Notes: generated from the sequence alone by a model not told the origin. A DNA stretch of 64,000 nt from Thuidium tamariscinum (GCA_947034885.2 OX344755.2:28341052-28405051), one strand, 5' to 3'; counted from the stretch's first letter, positions 33,645 to 45,015 are shown. Numbers and translations: made by a program.

Positions 33645-34724
33645 ATGCCTCGTGATGAAAACAAGAGAAACAAGGGGAAATCCCAAAGCATAAATTGGGA
33701 TGATTGGAATGATCCAATGTGTGTTGGTGAACCCGGATGGGAGAGTGAACCAAAGAAAGTTTGGACCGCCACTACGTGCAAGAAGTACGTGAAAATGACG
33801 CACATTGCCAAATTGTGGGCATCGGACCGTGCAGCGCAACAAGTTCGCCGTTGGGAAGGGCAAACATCCACGTGTCTCAGTAGGCACTTTGTTCACCGAT
33901 ACGATGAAGTGACGCGTAATGCTGGTATACGTGACTCCAAACCAAATGTCATGAATTATACGAACATGGCCATGGTCTAGGCAGAGATTGTACTTCACAA
34001 AGATGTTGATTGGCGCACAATATATGGAAAAGATGTGGCGACTCTCAATCGCAACGAAGCAGTCATTTATACGAGCTGGACTAATGCAAGCGATTGCATG
34101 CCTGAATGGTCCAATCGAGGGCAATTTGGATTTCCTGCAACAGTGATGCCGGATGCAGACGAGCCCGTCCCAGATGATGATGATGATGATGATGTTGAAG
34201 AGGCTACTGCACCCGTGGCCGGTGGAGAGAGGCATGAACGTAGAGAAGCTCGAGAGGACATTCAATACGAGCATGAAATGCGTGAGGCAATGCGGAGAAG
34301 CATAGAAGATCGTGGTCCACAATATGGTTACGATGGGTACTATGGACGTGAACGTGGTACACATGACCCACGAGGTGGGCAGAGTGGTTCTCAAATCATA
34401 GGAGGAAGCCACAGAACCGCGCACAATGTTCCTTCTACCCAAGAAGGCTCCCAATACCATTCGAGGTCTAGTGGAGGTGGTTCATATGGAAATTATGGGC
34501 ATCATGGAGGGTCTTACCATGGCCGTTCAAATGAAGGAGGCTCCTACTATGGAGATTCAGTTCCTCCTCCAACCTTCGGAGGGCCTCATTACGGGAACTA
34601 TGGACAAGGAGGAGCGGGAAGCGGAGCAGGAGACGTGTACGGTGGAGGACCATATATGGGGGTGTATGGATCTAGTTCTGTAGGCCATAGTCAGAGAGAT
34701 GATACCGACTCAGATTCTGAGTGA
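33645..34724 (+). pseudogene. N-domain / Gly-Tyr-Ser-rich protein of the giant hAT, one internal TAG, 359 codons
   Basis: One reading frame from the ATG at 33645 to the stop at 34722-34724, interrupted only by TAG at 33978-33980. Before the stop, the protein matches the N-terminal domain of the RING protein in order: GWESE for GWENE, CKKYVKMTHIAKLW for CKQYVKMYHINKLW, HFVHR, then NY and MV. Immediately after the stop it continues AE and VDW, as in the RING protein, which has Tyr at the stop position. The rest is acidic (Asp run near 34170), charged, and then Gly/Ser/Tyr-rich with repeated GGSY units, ending in an acidic DSDSE. The tail looks like an intrinsically disordered, prion-like or RNA-binding tail. 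Function is unknown. The shared domain and promoter island tie it to the RING gene. An undamaged relative probably encodes about 359 aa. Confidence 0.7.
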
Positions 34725-35884
34725 AGTACAACAAAAAGACTACACTCTTGTAGTGGCTAGTCCGCACTACGGTGTAATGATTGTAATCCACTGCCATGTA
34801 CTGTAGGTGGTGGCAAGCATGGTATTGTAATGTTGGTGAGGGGTACTCACGAACCTATAAGTATTTATAAAAATACAAATTTTTGAAACGCGTGAGTACA
34901 ATATTGGATCTATGGATGGAACCTTTGACCTGTAGTATTAAAATTAACCAATGTGTAGCTATTGTTATAATTTAAATATGAATATTGCATCAGAATGTTT
35001 TCCCCTCTTTTCTAGTATTCCGGTTACAATGCCTCCTCGAAGTCTCGAACATATATTTGAAACATAGTTTTAACAACTTAGAATTGTGAAGTAGAATTTA
35101 ATAAGCTAAAAACTTGATTGGGGTTATGCTTGTTATGCCTTTGAAACTAATATATTTTGATGACCCATTTTGAAAATTGTAAAAATTGTCAAGGCAATAC
35201 TTGGTCATTTGGGGGTTAAAAGAAATAGAAGACTTACATGTTAGTTTATTTAAGTTTATGAGAATAAAATAAGAGAGGCCCTAATTCCTCATCCGTAGTC
35301 CAAAGAGGTGGAATGAAACTTTCACGTGTTTTTTTTCCCTATGTGATCTCTAGCATGTACATTTAGAATTTTTATAAGAATAAAATAAGAGAGGCCCTAA
35401 TTTCTCATCCGTAGTCAAAATTCAATGGCATTCCAATTTCTCCAATGGTTCTATGACATTCCAACCTCTCCATATTTTTTTTGGCCCCTTTTCACGTGAA
35501 ATTTGAAATGAATAGGCCATTTACAAAGTAGACCCAGAAATGGCTACGTGGCGTATTTTTTTAAATAAAATCAAAACTAGAGAATTTCAAATGTGGAATG
35601 GAAATTAGTCATAGAACACAAATGTTCTATGACATTCCAACCTTTCCATATTTTTTTTGGCCCCTTTTCACGTGAAATTTGAAATGAATAGGGCACTCAG
35701 CAAAAAACTCCAAATATTGCAATGTATCCTATTTTTTGGAATCTCACAAAAAATAGGCAATTTCAATTTCCAAATGGAAATTTGTCAAAGAACAGAAATG
35801 TTCTAAGAAATTTCAACCTCTCCATATTTGTTTGGCCCCTCTTCACGTGAAATTTCAAATGAAGGCCTTCTACAAAGTAGACCG
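34725..35884. repeat. Gene-free stretch with three 177-bp tandem repeats in the giant hAT
   Basis: No gene is seen. Units containing ATTCCAACCTCTCCATATTT and TTTTCACGTGAAATTTGAAA start near 35445, 35621 and 35797, a period of 176-177 bp. They are related to the array at 44.7-45.0 kb (ATTCCAACTTACAC, CATGCACGTGAATTTTAAAA). A shorter direct repeat (GAGAGGCCCTAATT) occurs at 35271 and 35389. Confidence 0.7.
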
Positions 35885-36165
35885 TTGGATTAGGCGAACG
35901 GCGCCCACCCGATCATGGTCGTCCGTCGGATTCATCGGACGGCCGCGGACGGGCGGACGGACTGATGCCGTCCGACGAGGCGGACGCATATCCGTCCGCC
36001 CGTCCGCGGCTGTCCGATCGCGTGTCCGCCCGATGGCGCGGACGCGTGCGTGCCGTCCGATCGTGCGTCCGTCCGATCGATCGGACGGCGGACAGCGCCT
36101 CCTCGGGTCGTCCGCGCGTCCGCTAGGGTATAAGAGGGGCGGTCGGGGCCGTCCGCCCTCACTCT
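35885..36165. promoter_or_regulatory. GTCCG island with TATA box upstream of the kinase-like gene
   Basis: A GC-rich run of CGTCCG/CGGACG in both orientations. TATAAG at 36129-36134 sits inside its downstream edge, 189 bp before the ATG at 36318. It is the clearest TATA box of the four gene islands. Confidence 0.6.
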
Positions 36166-37266
36166 TGTTTTCTCCCTTGCATTTTGCAAGCGTGGAGTGG
36201 AAAGCTTGGTGGCTTAAGTTCTTAAGTCTCCATTGGTTCCCCTCCTAGGGAAAGCAAGGGTGACATTATTGGGGACCCCTTGTTGCTTTTTTTCGAAGTT
36301 TTGACGTGATTTTTATCATGATGGGACGAACAAAGAAGGCGGGTAAAAGGAAACTGGAGGAGGTGGCAGGTCCATCTAAAGAGGAGGTAAAAGCAAACAA
36401 GCCCTCTGAAGCATTGAATAATATGCTGATTAAAGTGATCGTGGACTTCTACGAATCGGAGAGCACGATGTCCTTGCAGATGAAGTATGTTCGCTACAAT
36501 GAGGACTGTCCTAAAAAATTCAAGGACGACATGTGGCGGCGGCTTATGGATGCGGTTTCTGTTCCACAATGGCACAGTGAGATGGATAAGATTGGCTTTG
36601 AGCCGTTTTTGAAAAATAAGGTGCATGACGCATTGTGGAATGCGAAGGACATCTTAACGAAGTATGGGAAGCATCACCGTGAACATGATGCTGCATTTCA
36701 GCAAGTCATTCTAAGGGCTGAATTGTTTGTCGGCCGATGTGCTCCATTTGCGTCTACTAGGAACAGACGAGGATCTATGGGTTGGTGGAAAACCAATGAT
36801 GGAATGGTTGAATTGACGGAAGGCAGGAAGCATCTAATAGCACTTCCAGACACGGCGACCGTGATTAATTGTGATGATGTCGTGACCAAAGGCGGGTACG
36901 CAACAATTCGGAGGGTGCAAATTCGGGGATGCCGTGAAATACCTGAGTATTGGGAGTTTGCAGCAAAGCTATCTAATGTACAGCAGACGCTACCTCATCT
37001 TGCGAAGGCAGAACACCAAAACGAGTCCATGGCGGTGCGGATTGGCCATCCCGGAGTGATACGGTTTCATGCAGTTCATGCAAGGAGTAGGGTTGCTTCC
37101 GTCGCGTCACGTCCGTCCGTCAGGATGTCCGTCCGCTGACGTGACGGGGAGCCGAGCGTCCGTCAGGATGAAATTCACGACAGAATCCGCGACAGAGGAT
37201 GAAAAATCGTCGACAGGGCCGTCGACGAGGCCGTCCACCGTCGACCGGACCGTCCAGGATAGAATC

Positions 37267-37465
37267 GAACCGATTAGGGCTAGCCGGCTGTAAACTTCAG
37301 AGCCTTGTAACTTTTGCAAAAAGTTTTCAAATCTGGCAAATGAGATGTTTTTCGGCATCTACAGAAACTGTAGATGCCGTAAAACATCTCATTTGCCCAA
37401 TTTGAAGACTTTTTGCAAAAGTTACAAGGCTCTGAAGTTTGCAGCCGGCCAGCCCTAATCGGTCG
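37267..37465. repeat. Hairpin-forming inverted repeat, about 95-bp arms
   Basis: The two halves meet near 37370-37375 and read as imperfect complements: GATTAGGGCTAGCCGGC on one side and GCCGGCCAGCCCTAATC on the other. Shared inner blocks include CTTCAGAGCCTTGTAACTTT and AAATGAGATGTTTT. It lies in the middle of the nested hAT element. Confidence 0.8.
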
Positions 37466-37800
37466 ACGGCCTCGTGGACGGCCTTGTCTACGGTGGACGG
37501 CCTCCTCGACGGCCCTGTCGACGGTCGACGACCTCCTCGACGGCCCTGTTAACGGTCGACGGCCTCGTGGACGGCCCTGTCGACGGTGGATGGCCTCCTC
37601 GACGGCCCTGTCGACGGTCGACGACCTCCTCGACGGCCCTGTCAACGGTCGACAGCCTCCTCGACGGCCTTATTAACGGTCGACGGCCTCGTGGACGGCC
37701 CTGTCAACGGTGGACGGCCTCCTCGACGGCCCTGTTAACAGTCGACGGCCTCGTGGACGGCCCTGTCGACGGTGGACGGCCTCCTCGACGGTCGACGGAC
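37465..37800. repeat. GTCGACGGCC minisatellite in the nested hAT
   Basis: Repeated units of about 30-45 bp built from GACGGCCTCGTGGACGG, GACGACCTCCTCGACGG and CCCTGTCGACGGT variants. Similar units in the opposite sense occur near 37200-37260, giving the element GTCGAC-rich subterminal regions. Confidence 0.7.
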
Positions 37801-38630
37801 TTCATCCAGGCCGTCAACGACGCCGTCAGCATTCGGGACGGCCTCTGACGCGTCCTAACTCGTCACGACTGACGCGTCATGACATCCGGACGGGAAAAGC
37901 CCACGTCACGTCGGGATAGACAACCCTGGCAAGGAGGAATGAAGGATATGCATATTGGTGGAATGGCGGGACCTTGCGGAAGATGATGCATTTGGATAGA
38001 ACTTATCCAGACAACATACGTATGCACTTGCAATATAGCTCGCCAACGGATGCGGATGTCATTGCCGCGGATCATCTTGCACGATTTCGGAAGAAACGTA
38101 CGGAGCTAGCATGGGCGTTGTTGCATATCATGCATGCGGTGCACGATGCAGGATATTTGCACAATGATATCTCACTGGACAACATTATGTTGCACTTCCC
38201 CGTGGACGAGTCGCGCGTGTACATTGGAGTGTGCGATTGGGGCATGACTTCGTACGTTACAGAACCACCGAAGTCATTGTACGTGTTCACATCCAAAGAA
38301 GAGATGGATGCTGCTTTGCAAAACCGTTGGTGGGTGACCCCGAAGATTGCATATTTGCACGAAAAAGACAAAAATGTGCAAGTAATTCCAAGTTTATCCA
38401 TTGCAACGGAGGAGTACGCAGTGTGCAAAATAGCCATGGCAATTAACAGGGATTGCATGTCTGAGGAGTACCACAAGTTGAACATGGAAACGCCAAGCAT
38501 GAGCAAATTTGATCACCAAGCCTTGGCAATTTCATTTCGTGCATACTTGGAGCGCCCTTGCAAAGACGGCCCGGAGAATGCAGGCGGTTTGGCACGCATC
38601 ATCAATCGTTGGACCAGTACTTTCAACTAG

Positions 38631-41309
38631 CCTATTCCCAATGAACACTTTCGGCGTTCGTATGAATAGATCGGCATAGTATAGTAGCATACGTAAGTAT
38701 AGAATGATATGTAGTCTATGTTATAGAGAGAATGTACACGTGCGGCATATATAATACGTAGTATATATACGGAGCACCAATGTATGGCAACCCAAATGAA
38801 ATCTATTATATTTTTTGAATTACTGAAAGCATTTGAAAATTTCAGCTATTAATGTTTATGATCTTTGATACTTGATAGGCAAACGTATTCATGGGGGGGG
38901 GAATGAGATCAATAGTATTTATTGTTGGTAGATGTTGTTGTGCACATAGATACTTGATAAGGTTGTGTAACAATTTGCATGATGTATAAGGTCTAAGTAG
39001 TAAGTAAGGTAGAAGCACCTATTAGCGTCCTCACTTGCAATCTGAGTATGTTAGGGTGAACTTCAAGAGAGTTTTATATTTTTCAGAGGTGTACAAACGT
39101 TTCACAAATGAAATTGAAATGACAAAATTCTTTTTGCGGAGCTCTGAGAAATTTATGGCAATTTTAACCCCTAAGTTCCCAAGGCATTTTCTGGCTCTGA
39201 AACCACTGAAAACTGCCATTTCTGCTGCAACCACTCAAGAAACCTAAAAAAACTTTTTCCTTAGAATCTAACCGTAGGATCTTGTAATTCACTTGTCTCA
39301 AATCATGTGGTAAAAATTTCATGAAGTTTGACCGTACGGATTGGAAGATATTAGCATTTGAAGTTGAAAAAGAAAGTTTTTTTCAACTGCGGCCTGCAAT
39401 TTCAGGTGACTTTGATGGCCATTTGTGGATTTTCTTTGCACTACACACCATAAGGTTAAAATTTTTTATCTTGAACATTTGAGTTGAGAGTTGTGGGAAA
39501 AATTTCAGAATGTCAAAACTTCATTTTCACATATAAAAAAATTGTTAAGTAGAAGTAGGTCCAAAGTTGAACAAAATACTAAATTGTTAATAGCCTTTAC
39601 ATGGAATTAAAAAATCATAATCCCAACGGTGGGATTTTTCTTGAAAACAAACTTAACCTTTTCAAAAAAAAAAAATTGAAAAAAATTGAAAATTGCATTC
39701 AAAAATGAATTCTATAAGTTGTTTTTTGAAGAAGATCCTTAAATTGCCCGAAAAACAAGATTGTCCATAACTTTTTCATTATTAATCCAAATAGGATGAA
39801 TCAGAGCTTCAAATGTAGACAAAAACATAATCTTTCAGAAAAAAGAATTGAAAAAAAAAAAAAATCATTTTTTTGTGTTTTTTTTTTCTGCCCGCCGAAC
39901 TGCTTTTTTGACTTAAGATGGCAAAACTTCTGCTCCCGAGCACCGATTGAAAAAAAAATTATATTTTTAGAAAGCTGATGTGATTTTCTATCTTCAAAAA
40001 AAGTTTCAAAAAATTATGTCAAAATTTCAGGTCAAACGAGCCTGCCCGAAATCCCAAGTGTCCCCCGAGGGGACTTTGGGCATTTAGGGGTTAAATAAAA
40101 TCATGACATGGACAGATCATGATTCAAAATTCGAAAATGCCATTAACCCCAAAAGGACTGGTGCCCGAAATGCACTTCAAAATACTAAAACCTTGTCCCG
40201 AAAGGAATGTCAAAAATCAAAATCTTCATGATTAAATTTTTTTTAAGAAAACCAACTTGTTGATCTTTTTGTTAACTTGTTCAAGTAATAAGGTACATTG
40301 TTCCAAAAATTTATTGTGAATTTCCCCACCAATTAATATTTGCAACTAAAAAGATGACTAAAATTTCGCTCAAAATCATTTGAATTTCCTCATAGTGATA
40401 TAAAATTCATAGTTTCAAGTAATAAAAATATAAGATTGATGTTTGAACAAAATAAGATATGCTTATTTTAGCTTAAGGATGATATTTGACCAAATGGAAT
40501 AGAAACTATGAATTTTATCGATATAAAATTTAATTTTGGTTTCAATTGATTTTGTGCCGATTTTTAATTGAAACAAAAATAACCAAATCAATTGAAACAA
40601 AAATTTGATTGAAACAATAGTTGATTATCAATTGAACCAAAAATGGGAGCAATTGATTTTGAGAAAAATTCTAATCGTTATCATTTTTTTACAAAAATTA
40701 AAAATAAATATAGGAAAACTAGCAGAAAAAATCCGAAATACTTTCAATTTCTTCCAAAGGTACAAGTATAAATGGAGATCACTATATATAATTTTCAATT
40801 TGCCTTTAAAAAATTTTGAACCAAAAACTACAATAACAAAGACCTCAAAGTCAAATTTGGCTATTAAAGAAAATTAAATTTTTGATTTTATACATTATCA
40901 AGAGAAATTCTATTGTAAAATTCTACTTTCTACATATTCTATTTTTCTACAAATTGCTTGATGAAAACTACATATTATTGTAATAATTTTAAAGTAAAAA
41001 GTTAAGAAAATTATATCAATTATACTATATATTGGAATAGTTTGAAATTTTCACCATTAATGAATGTTAAATGGAAAACTGAATATTGCAATTGAAATTA
41101 AGGATTGATCTTAAAACGAATAAATATGAATGAAAAAGACAATGTATTGTGTTTGACGGATTTCAACACATAGAACTTGCAATTGCAATAAATTTTTCAA
41201 TTCTTGGAATTTTTCAAAATTTTAAGTTCAAATAAAAAGAAAAGTTTTCAAGCTTCATTTTCTTATTTTAAGTTAAATACCAAAATGGCTATATTGAAAG
41301 TTAGAATCA
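38631..41309. other. Gene-free AT-rich DNA downstream of the kinase-like gene
   Basis: Contains the AT module at 39160-40095. Beyond it, 40100-41300 is very AT-rich with repeated AATTGATTTTG/ATTGAAACAAAAAT motifs near 40540-40640. No gene is supported. Confidence 0.55.
39160..40095 (-). repeat. AT-rich MITE-like module in the right half of the giant hAT
   Basis: Begins ACCCCTAAGTTCCC and ends GGCATTTAGGGGTTAAAT. It carries the family's inner blocks (TAACCGTAGGATCTTGTA near 39270; GACCGTACGGATTGGAAG near 39330) in the same orientation as 11868-12815. A second end-like sequence, TTAACCCCAAAAGGACTGG, follows at 40143 and may start a degraded neighbour. Confidence 0.5.
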
Positions 41310-41700
41310 CGGACGCGTGGCGGACGCGGTCGGGATCGGGGCGGACGCTGAGACGGGCGCAGCGGACGGGACCTCCAACACCGGCGGTCGGGGCGGACGC
41401 GTGGTCGGACGGGACCTCCGACGCCGCGGTCGGGGCGGACGGGCGGTCGGACGGGACCTCCGACGCCGGCGGTCGGGGCGGACGGGAGGTTGGAAGGGAC
41501 CTCCGACGCCGCGGTCGGGGCGGATGGGCGGTCGGACGGGACCTCCGACGCCGGCTGCCGGGGCGGCCGTCCGCCTCTGTATTTTACCGGGCGCACTAAA
41601 TTCGGAAATTCAAATGTCACAGGACGTCCGCGGGGTGCCGGACGCTGGACGCTGGACGTCCGGACGCGGACGCGGACGCCCGGACGTCCGCACAGCCCTG
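41310..41700. repeat. Subterminal GTCCG/CGGACGGGACC minisatellite and outer hAT terminus
   Basis: About five units of roughly 45 bp containing GGTCGGGGCGGACG and GACGGGACCTCCGACGCC, then GGACGCGGACGC runs and the terminus GTCCGCACAGCCCTG at 41686-41700. The terminus is the inverted partner of the one at 18326, with one mismatch in 15. Confidence 0.75.
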
Positions 41701-41708
41701 GCTGTAAG
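41701..41708 (+). repeat. 8-bp target-site duplication (GCTGTAAG) after the right end of the giant hAT
   Basis: These eight bases directly follow the CCCTG terminus at 41700. They equal the reverse complement of 14356-14363 (CTTACAGC), which follows the left-arm terminus. hAT insertions duplicate 8 bp, so the two octamers are best read as the two halves of one duplication separated by an inversion of the spacer. Confidence 0.7.
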
Positions 41709-44699
41709 ACACTTCATGGCTAGACTCAACATAAATAGTATTCCGTTTCATTTGTATCCGGAAAAACATTGATAGTATCTCAAAGTTTACAGTATATTTT
41801 TGAACAAGTACTTCTAAAACTACATTCTATTGTTAAAAAAGGGCACAGGTCCAGTTTGCCGCATGTAGCCAAGGTCAAAATTCCAATCTTTTTTTGGCCA
41901 TTATATGAGGTTATGGAGGATCATTGACCTCAGCTTGTATCCAAATTCTTATCTTCCCTGGGTAAATGCAAGAAACACTTGTACTATTTCCCGTCACCAC
42001 CTAAGTGCTGATCTGTTTTTTGGCCATAACTTTTGCATTTTTGCTCTAAATGACTCAAGATTTCTAGAGAAGGTACTCATGACTATCATACACCTTACAT
42101 AATTTTTTCATAATTTTCAAAAATAATTTAATACTAAAATAGTACTAGTGATTGAATGTCACATTTGGCAGTTTAGGGGTTTTTAGTCACTAAGGAGTAC
42201 CTTTTTTTAATGATTTTGAGATGAAATTTGGGTGAGATGGTCTTCTAATAGACTTATAGCTCTCCACATGAGGAATTTTGAGAAAAGTTATTTTTATGAC
42301 CTGTAGAAGTCCACAAAGTGAGCTTCCTTCTGGTTGCATTTTGAAACATATAAAGTATTATTTTAGTGATTTTTTTGATGGATGACCATCTCCATAAAGT
42401 TGTTTCAAATGGCCACTTTTTATTTTTTGCATTTACTTATTTTTACTAATTTTCCCGAATAAAAACATGAAGGTATGTATTTTCTTGAGATTTGGCGCTT
42501 TTTAAGTTCTCCTACTTAGAGAATTTTTCTATCAATTTCCTTCGGTGAAAATCTTCATCTTAGAGGTCTATACATTGTTCATATTTTTCATATTTTTTTC
42601 AAATTAATTTTCTAATTTTAAAGTACTCTAGAAAAAGTCATGAGAACTGTAGTAAAACGCAACAAATAGTACAGGTGTTTCTTGCATTCACCCCCCTTTA
42701 TTCCCTGCTTTTTGACAGGCTTTTCCTTTTCTCCGTTGTCATTATGGCATAAAATTCTCTCAAGAATTTCAATTCACGTTCCGTACTATGATTGGAATAA
42801 AGCACAGTTATTCTTTCTACTGTATATTGCCTTGCCACTCAATTCAGGAAATAATCTACAATCCCAAATTTTGAAATAAACAATACTTTAAGTTTAGGAA
42901 AAAATCTTCTAAGTAAATTTTGAGGTTCCACATTGTTTGTGAATTGAAAGGGATATTTCGAATCCTTTTGCTTCGGAGTAAGTATTATAGTTTTTGCGTG
43001 GTAATGGTGAATAATAAGGGGAAATACGACTCCTCTTTCTATGAAACTATTGGATTTCAAAATGAAAATTTAAGATTTCTTCTTCTAGGATTTTAGGGTC
43101 CAGTGTCTAGGATTCAAGATTCAAAAGTTAGAGTTTTAGGATTAAAATTATTGAGATTTTTAGATTCTACATAATAACTACATTCTCCTACAATTGTATG
43201 GTCTAGAACTAGTCCCCTTTAAGGCATAGAATTTCATAAGGAGAAAACTTTTCACGCATAGAATGTAGACGTTCTTTCAAATTTCATTTTGCCACGGAAT
43301 TTTAAAGTTCTCAATTCAAAGTCTTCCGACCTTTGTTGAAAAAGAATATGAAACCAAGTGAAGAAAAATTGTAGGGTTCATTATTTTCTTCTACTCCGAC
43401 ATTTATATCATCCTAAATGAATGGGACATTGTACTCTATGAACAAAAATCTAGTAAAGGACATTTTTGTCAATGTCAAAGCATAGGGGAAAAAACGTGCA
43501 ATTTAAAAATATTTGTATACGTCCTACAAGAAGCACAAAGAAATTACAATTTGTACATCATGCCCTTTGAAAATTATTCATGAACAATTGAAATAAAACT
43601 TGAAGTGGTTTTTCATTAGTAAATCTTGGTTGTTCAAGTCCTTAAGTTTGACTAGTTTGACTAATATGCTTAAAATAATTATAGACGTTGCTAATGTTTA
43701 ATGGAATTCAAAAACATAGGAAATTCAAAATTGTAGCCTCCTAAACTTTTGAGCTCTTAAAGCTCATTCAATTTCCCTAAACATCCTAAACATTAAGACA
43801 AAATTAAATTATAATTATTTGATTGGAACAATATAACATGCAATTTGCATGAAGTATTCTTATACACACATAATTTCTACAAGTTGATTTTTTATTGAAT
43901 TTAATTTTATTATAATGTACAATAAGAATGAAGACCAAACTCCATTACTCTTTTTAAGCCACTAGTACTTTTTTAGTTCATTGGATTATCTTAAAAACAA
44001 TGAGAATGAAGATGAAAGTCTCATTTATTTCTAAATACCTTACTAACTTTGCTATGACAATAAAAGTAAGTAATTTTTATGTAACTTTTTTACATTCAAA
44101 TAAAGACAATTACTATCTATTTTTTAGACATGACTCAATTCAAATCCTGCAAGAAATAAGATCACACTCATGGGTTCCTATTTAAAAGAATCCAACACAC
44201 TTGAACAAGTTTCAAAAGTAGGCAATTGAATAATAATGGGAGAAAAAAATAAAACTCAAATTCTATATAATTTTTACTCCTATTAGTACACTATTACTAA
44301 TTACTTACACTACGACCATGATTTCCTTAAGTGCAAAAACAATACAAAGTTACAAACGAATCATTCATTATCTTCTTGAACCTATAATATGATTCAATAA
44401 ATTCAAAGAACATTGCAATGGGAAATTCGGCATAGGAGAAAATAGTAGAATCTGTATATACAGTTCGGGATTGTAAATAGTGTCCATTAGTTCTTTGTAA
44501 TTAAACAATAAAGTCCTGTCGGAATTTAATTTGAATATAAAACATTCCTATTATAACATTCGTCAGCTACATTTCTTTTGTCTTCATGCAAGTACATTTG
44601 AAAATAATTATATGCCATCCCAATTTCGAAGAAGTTTGCCAAAGCAACTGAATTTGAAATATTCAATAGTCCTGAATGAGGCACAAGTTAGAAAGTATA
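41709..44699. other. Flanking AT-rich DNA between the giant hAT and the 177-bp array
   Basis: I see no gene, island or clear repeat. It starts with the target-site flank of the giant hAT and ends at the 177-bp tandem array. Low-complexity AT-rich sequence, probably old transposon debris. Confidence 0.5.
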
Positions 44700-45015
44700 A
44701 AATTCCAAATGGGTCATAGAACACAAACGTTCAATGGCATTCGAACTTACACAATTTTGTTTTTGGCTTCCATGCACGTGAATTTTAAAACATTTGCATG
44801 CTTTTGTGGTTTCTTAAAAAAATGGCAAGGCTGCCCTTTTAGTTGCATTAAATGAGAATGGAGCAATAAGATAAAAAAAATGTAAATGGATTTTAGAAGA
44901 CAAATGTTCAATGGCATTCCAACTTACACATTTTGTTTTTTGGTTTCCATGCACGTGAATTTTAAAACATTTGCATGCTTTTGTGGTTTCCTAAAGAAAT
45001 GGTAGAGCTGCCCTT
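44700..45015. repeat. 177-bp satellite-like tandem array, left part
   Basis: Units with GTTCAATGGCATTC, CATGCACGTGAATTTTAAAA and TTTGCATGCTTTTGTGG start near 44725 and 44902, a period of 177 bp. The second unit is broken at 45015 by the MULE-type element and resumes at 60585. The third unit starts near 60659, which is again about 178 bp after the second once the insert is subtracted. Confidence 0.8.

Larger units (their letters stand above)
37088..37928. mobile_element. Nested non-autonomous hAT element, 841 bp
   Basis: Starts TAGGGTTG and ends CAACCCTG, flanked by a perfect 8-bp duplication GCAAGGAG (37080-37087 and 37929-37936). It has no coding capacity. It contains CACGTCACGTC-type subterminal motifs, a near-perfect hairpin and a GTCGACGGCC minisatellite. 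It sits inside the kinase-like gene, so it inserted after the giant element acquired that gene. Confidence 0.9.
36318..38630 (+). pseudogene. Protein-kinase-like gene split by a nested hAT insertion
   Basis: The 5' part is 36318-37087 and the 3' part 37937-38630. With the 841-bp insert and one 8-bp duplicate removed, the frames join at an Arg codon and the protein would be 487 aa. Kinase-like landmarks in order are a basic N-terminus, a Gly-rich-loop-like KGGYATIRRV, FAAKL (VAxK-like), GHPGVIRF, a catalytic loop LHNDISLDNIML (HND for HRD, with the distal Asn) and CDWGM in place of DFG. The altered motifs suggest a divergent kinase, or one of weak or no activity. The first ~150 residues match nothing I recognise. 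A GTCCG island with a TATA box lies upstream, as for the other element genes. In the present form the frame enters the insert and stops at 37137-37139. Confidence 0.75.
18326..41700. mobile_element. Giant hAT-type transposon, right copy, 23.4 kb
   Basis: The element starts CAGGGTTGTGCGGAC and ends with the complement of CAGGGCTGTGCGGAC, a 15-bp terminal inverted repeat with one mismatch. CAGGG termini and 8-bp target duplications are typical of hAT elements. GTCCG-rich subterminal islands lie at both ends. The cargo, left to right, is a transposase gene (minus), a RING-H2 gene (minus), about 3.3 kb of AT-rich DNA, a Gly-rich protein gene (plus) and a kinase-like gene (plus, interrupted). The 8 bp after the right end is GCTGTAAG. 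The 8 bp before the left end is GTTTGGAT, which does not match, but the reverse complement of the base run following the left arm (14356-14363) does match. The boundaries are seen directly. That this is one mobile unit is inferred from the paired ends, the islands and the matching 8-mer. Confidence 0.8.

Noticed and set aside
37280..37919. Frames of 68-124 residues in the nested hAT
   Set aside because: They translate the GTCGAC minisatellite and hairpin. The 841-bp insert has clear ends and no transposase.
41273..41772. Frames of 77-151 residues at the outer end of the giant hAT
   Set aside because: They translate the subterminal repeat and run through the terminus and target duplication.
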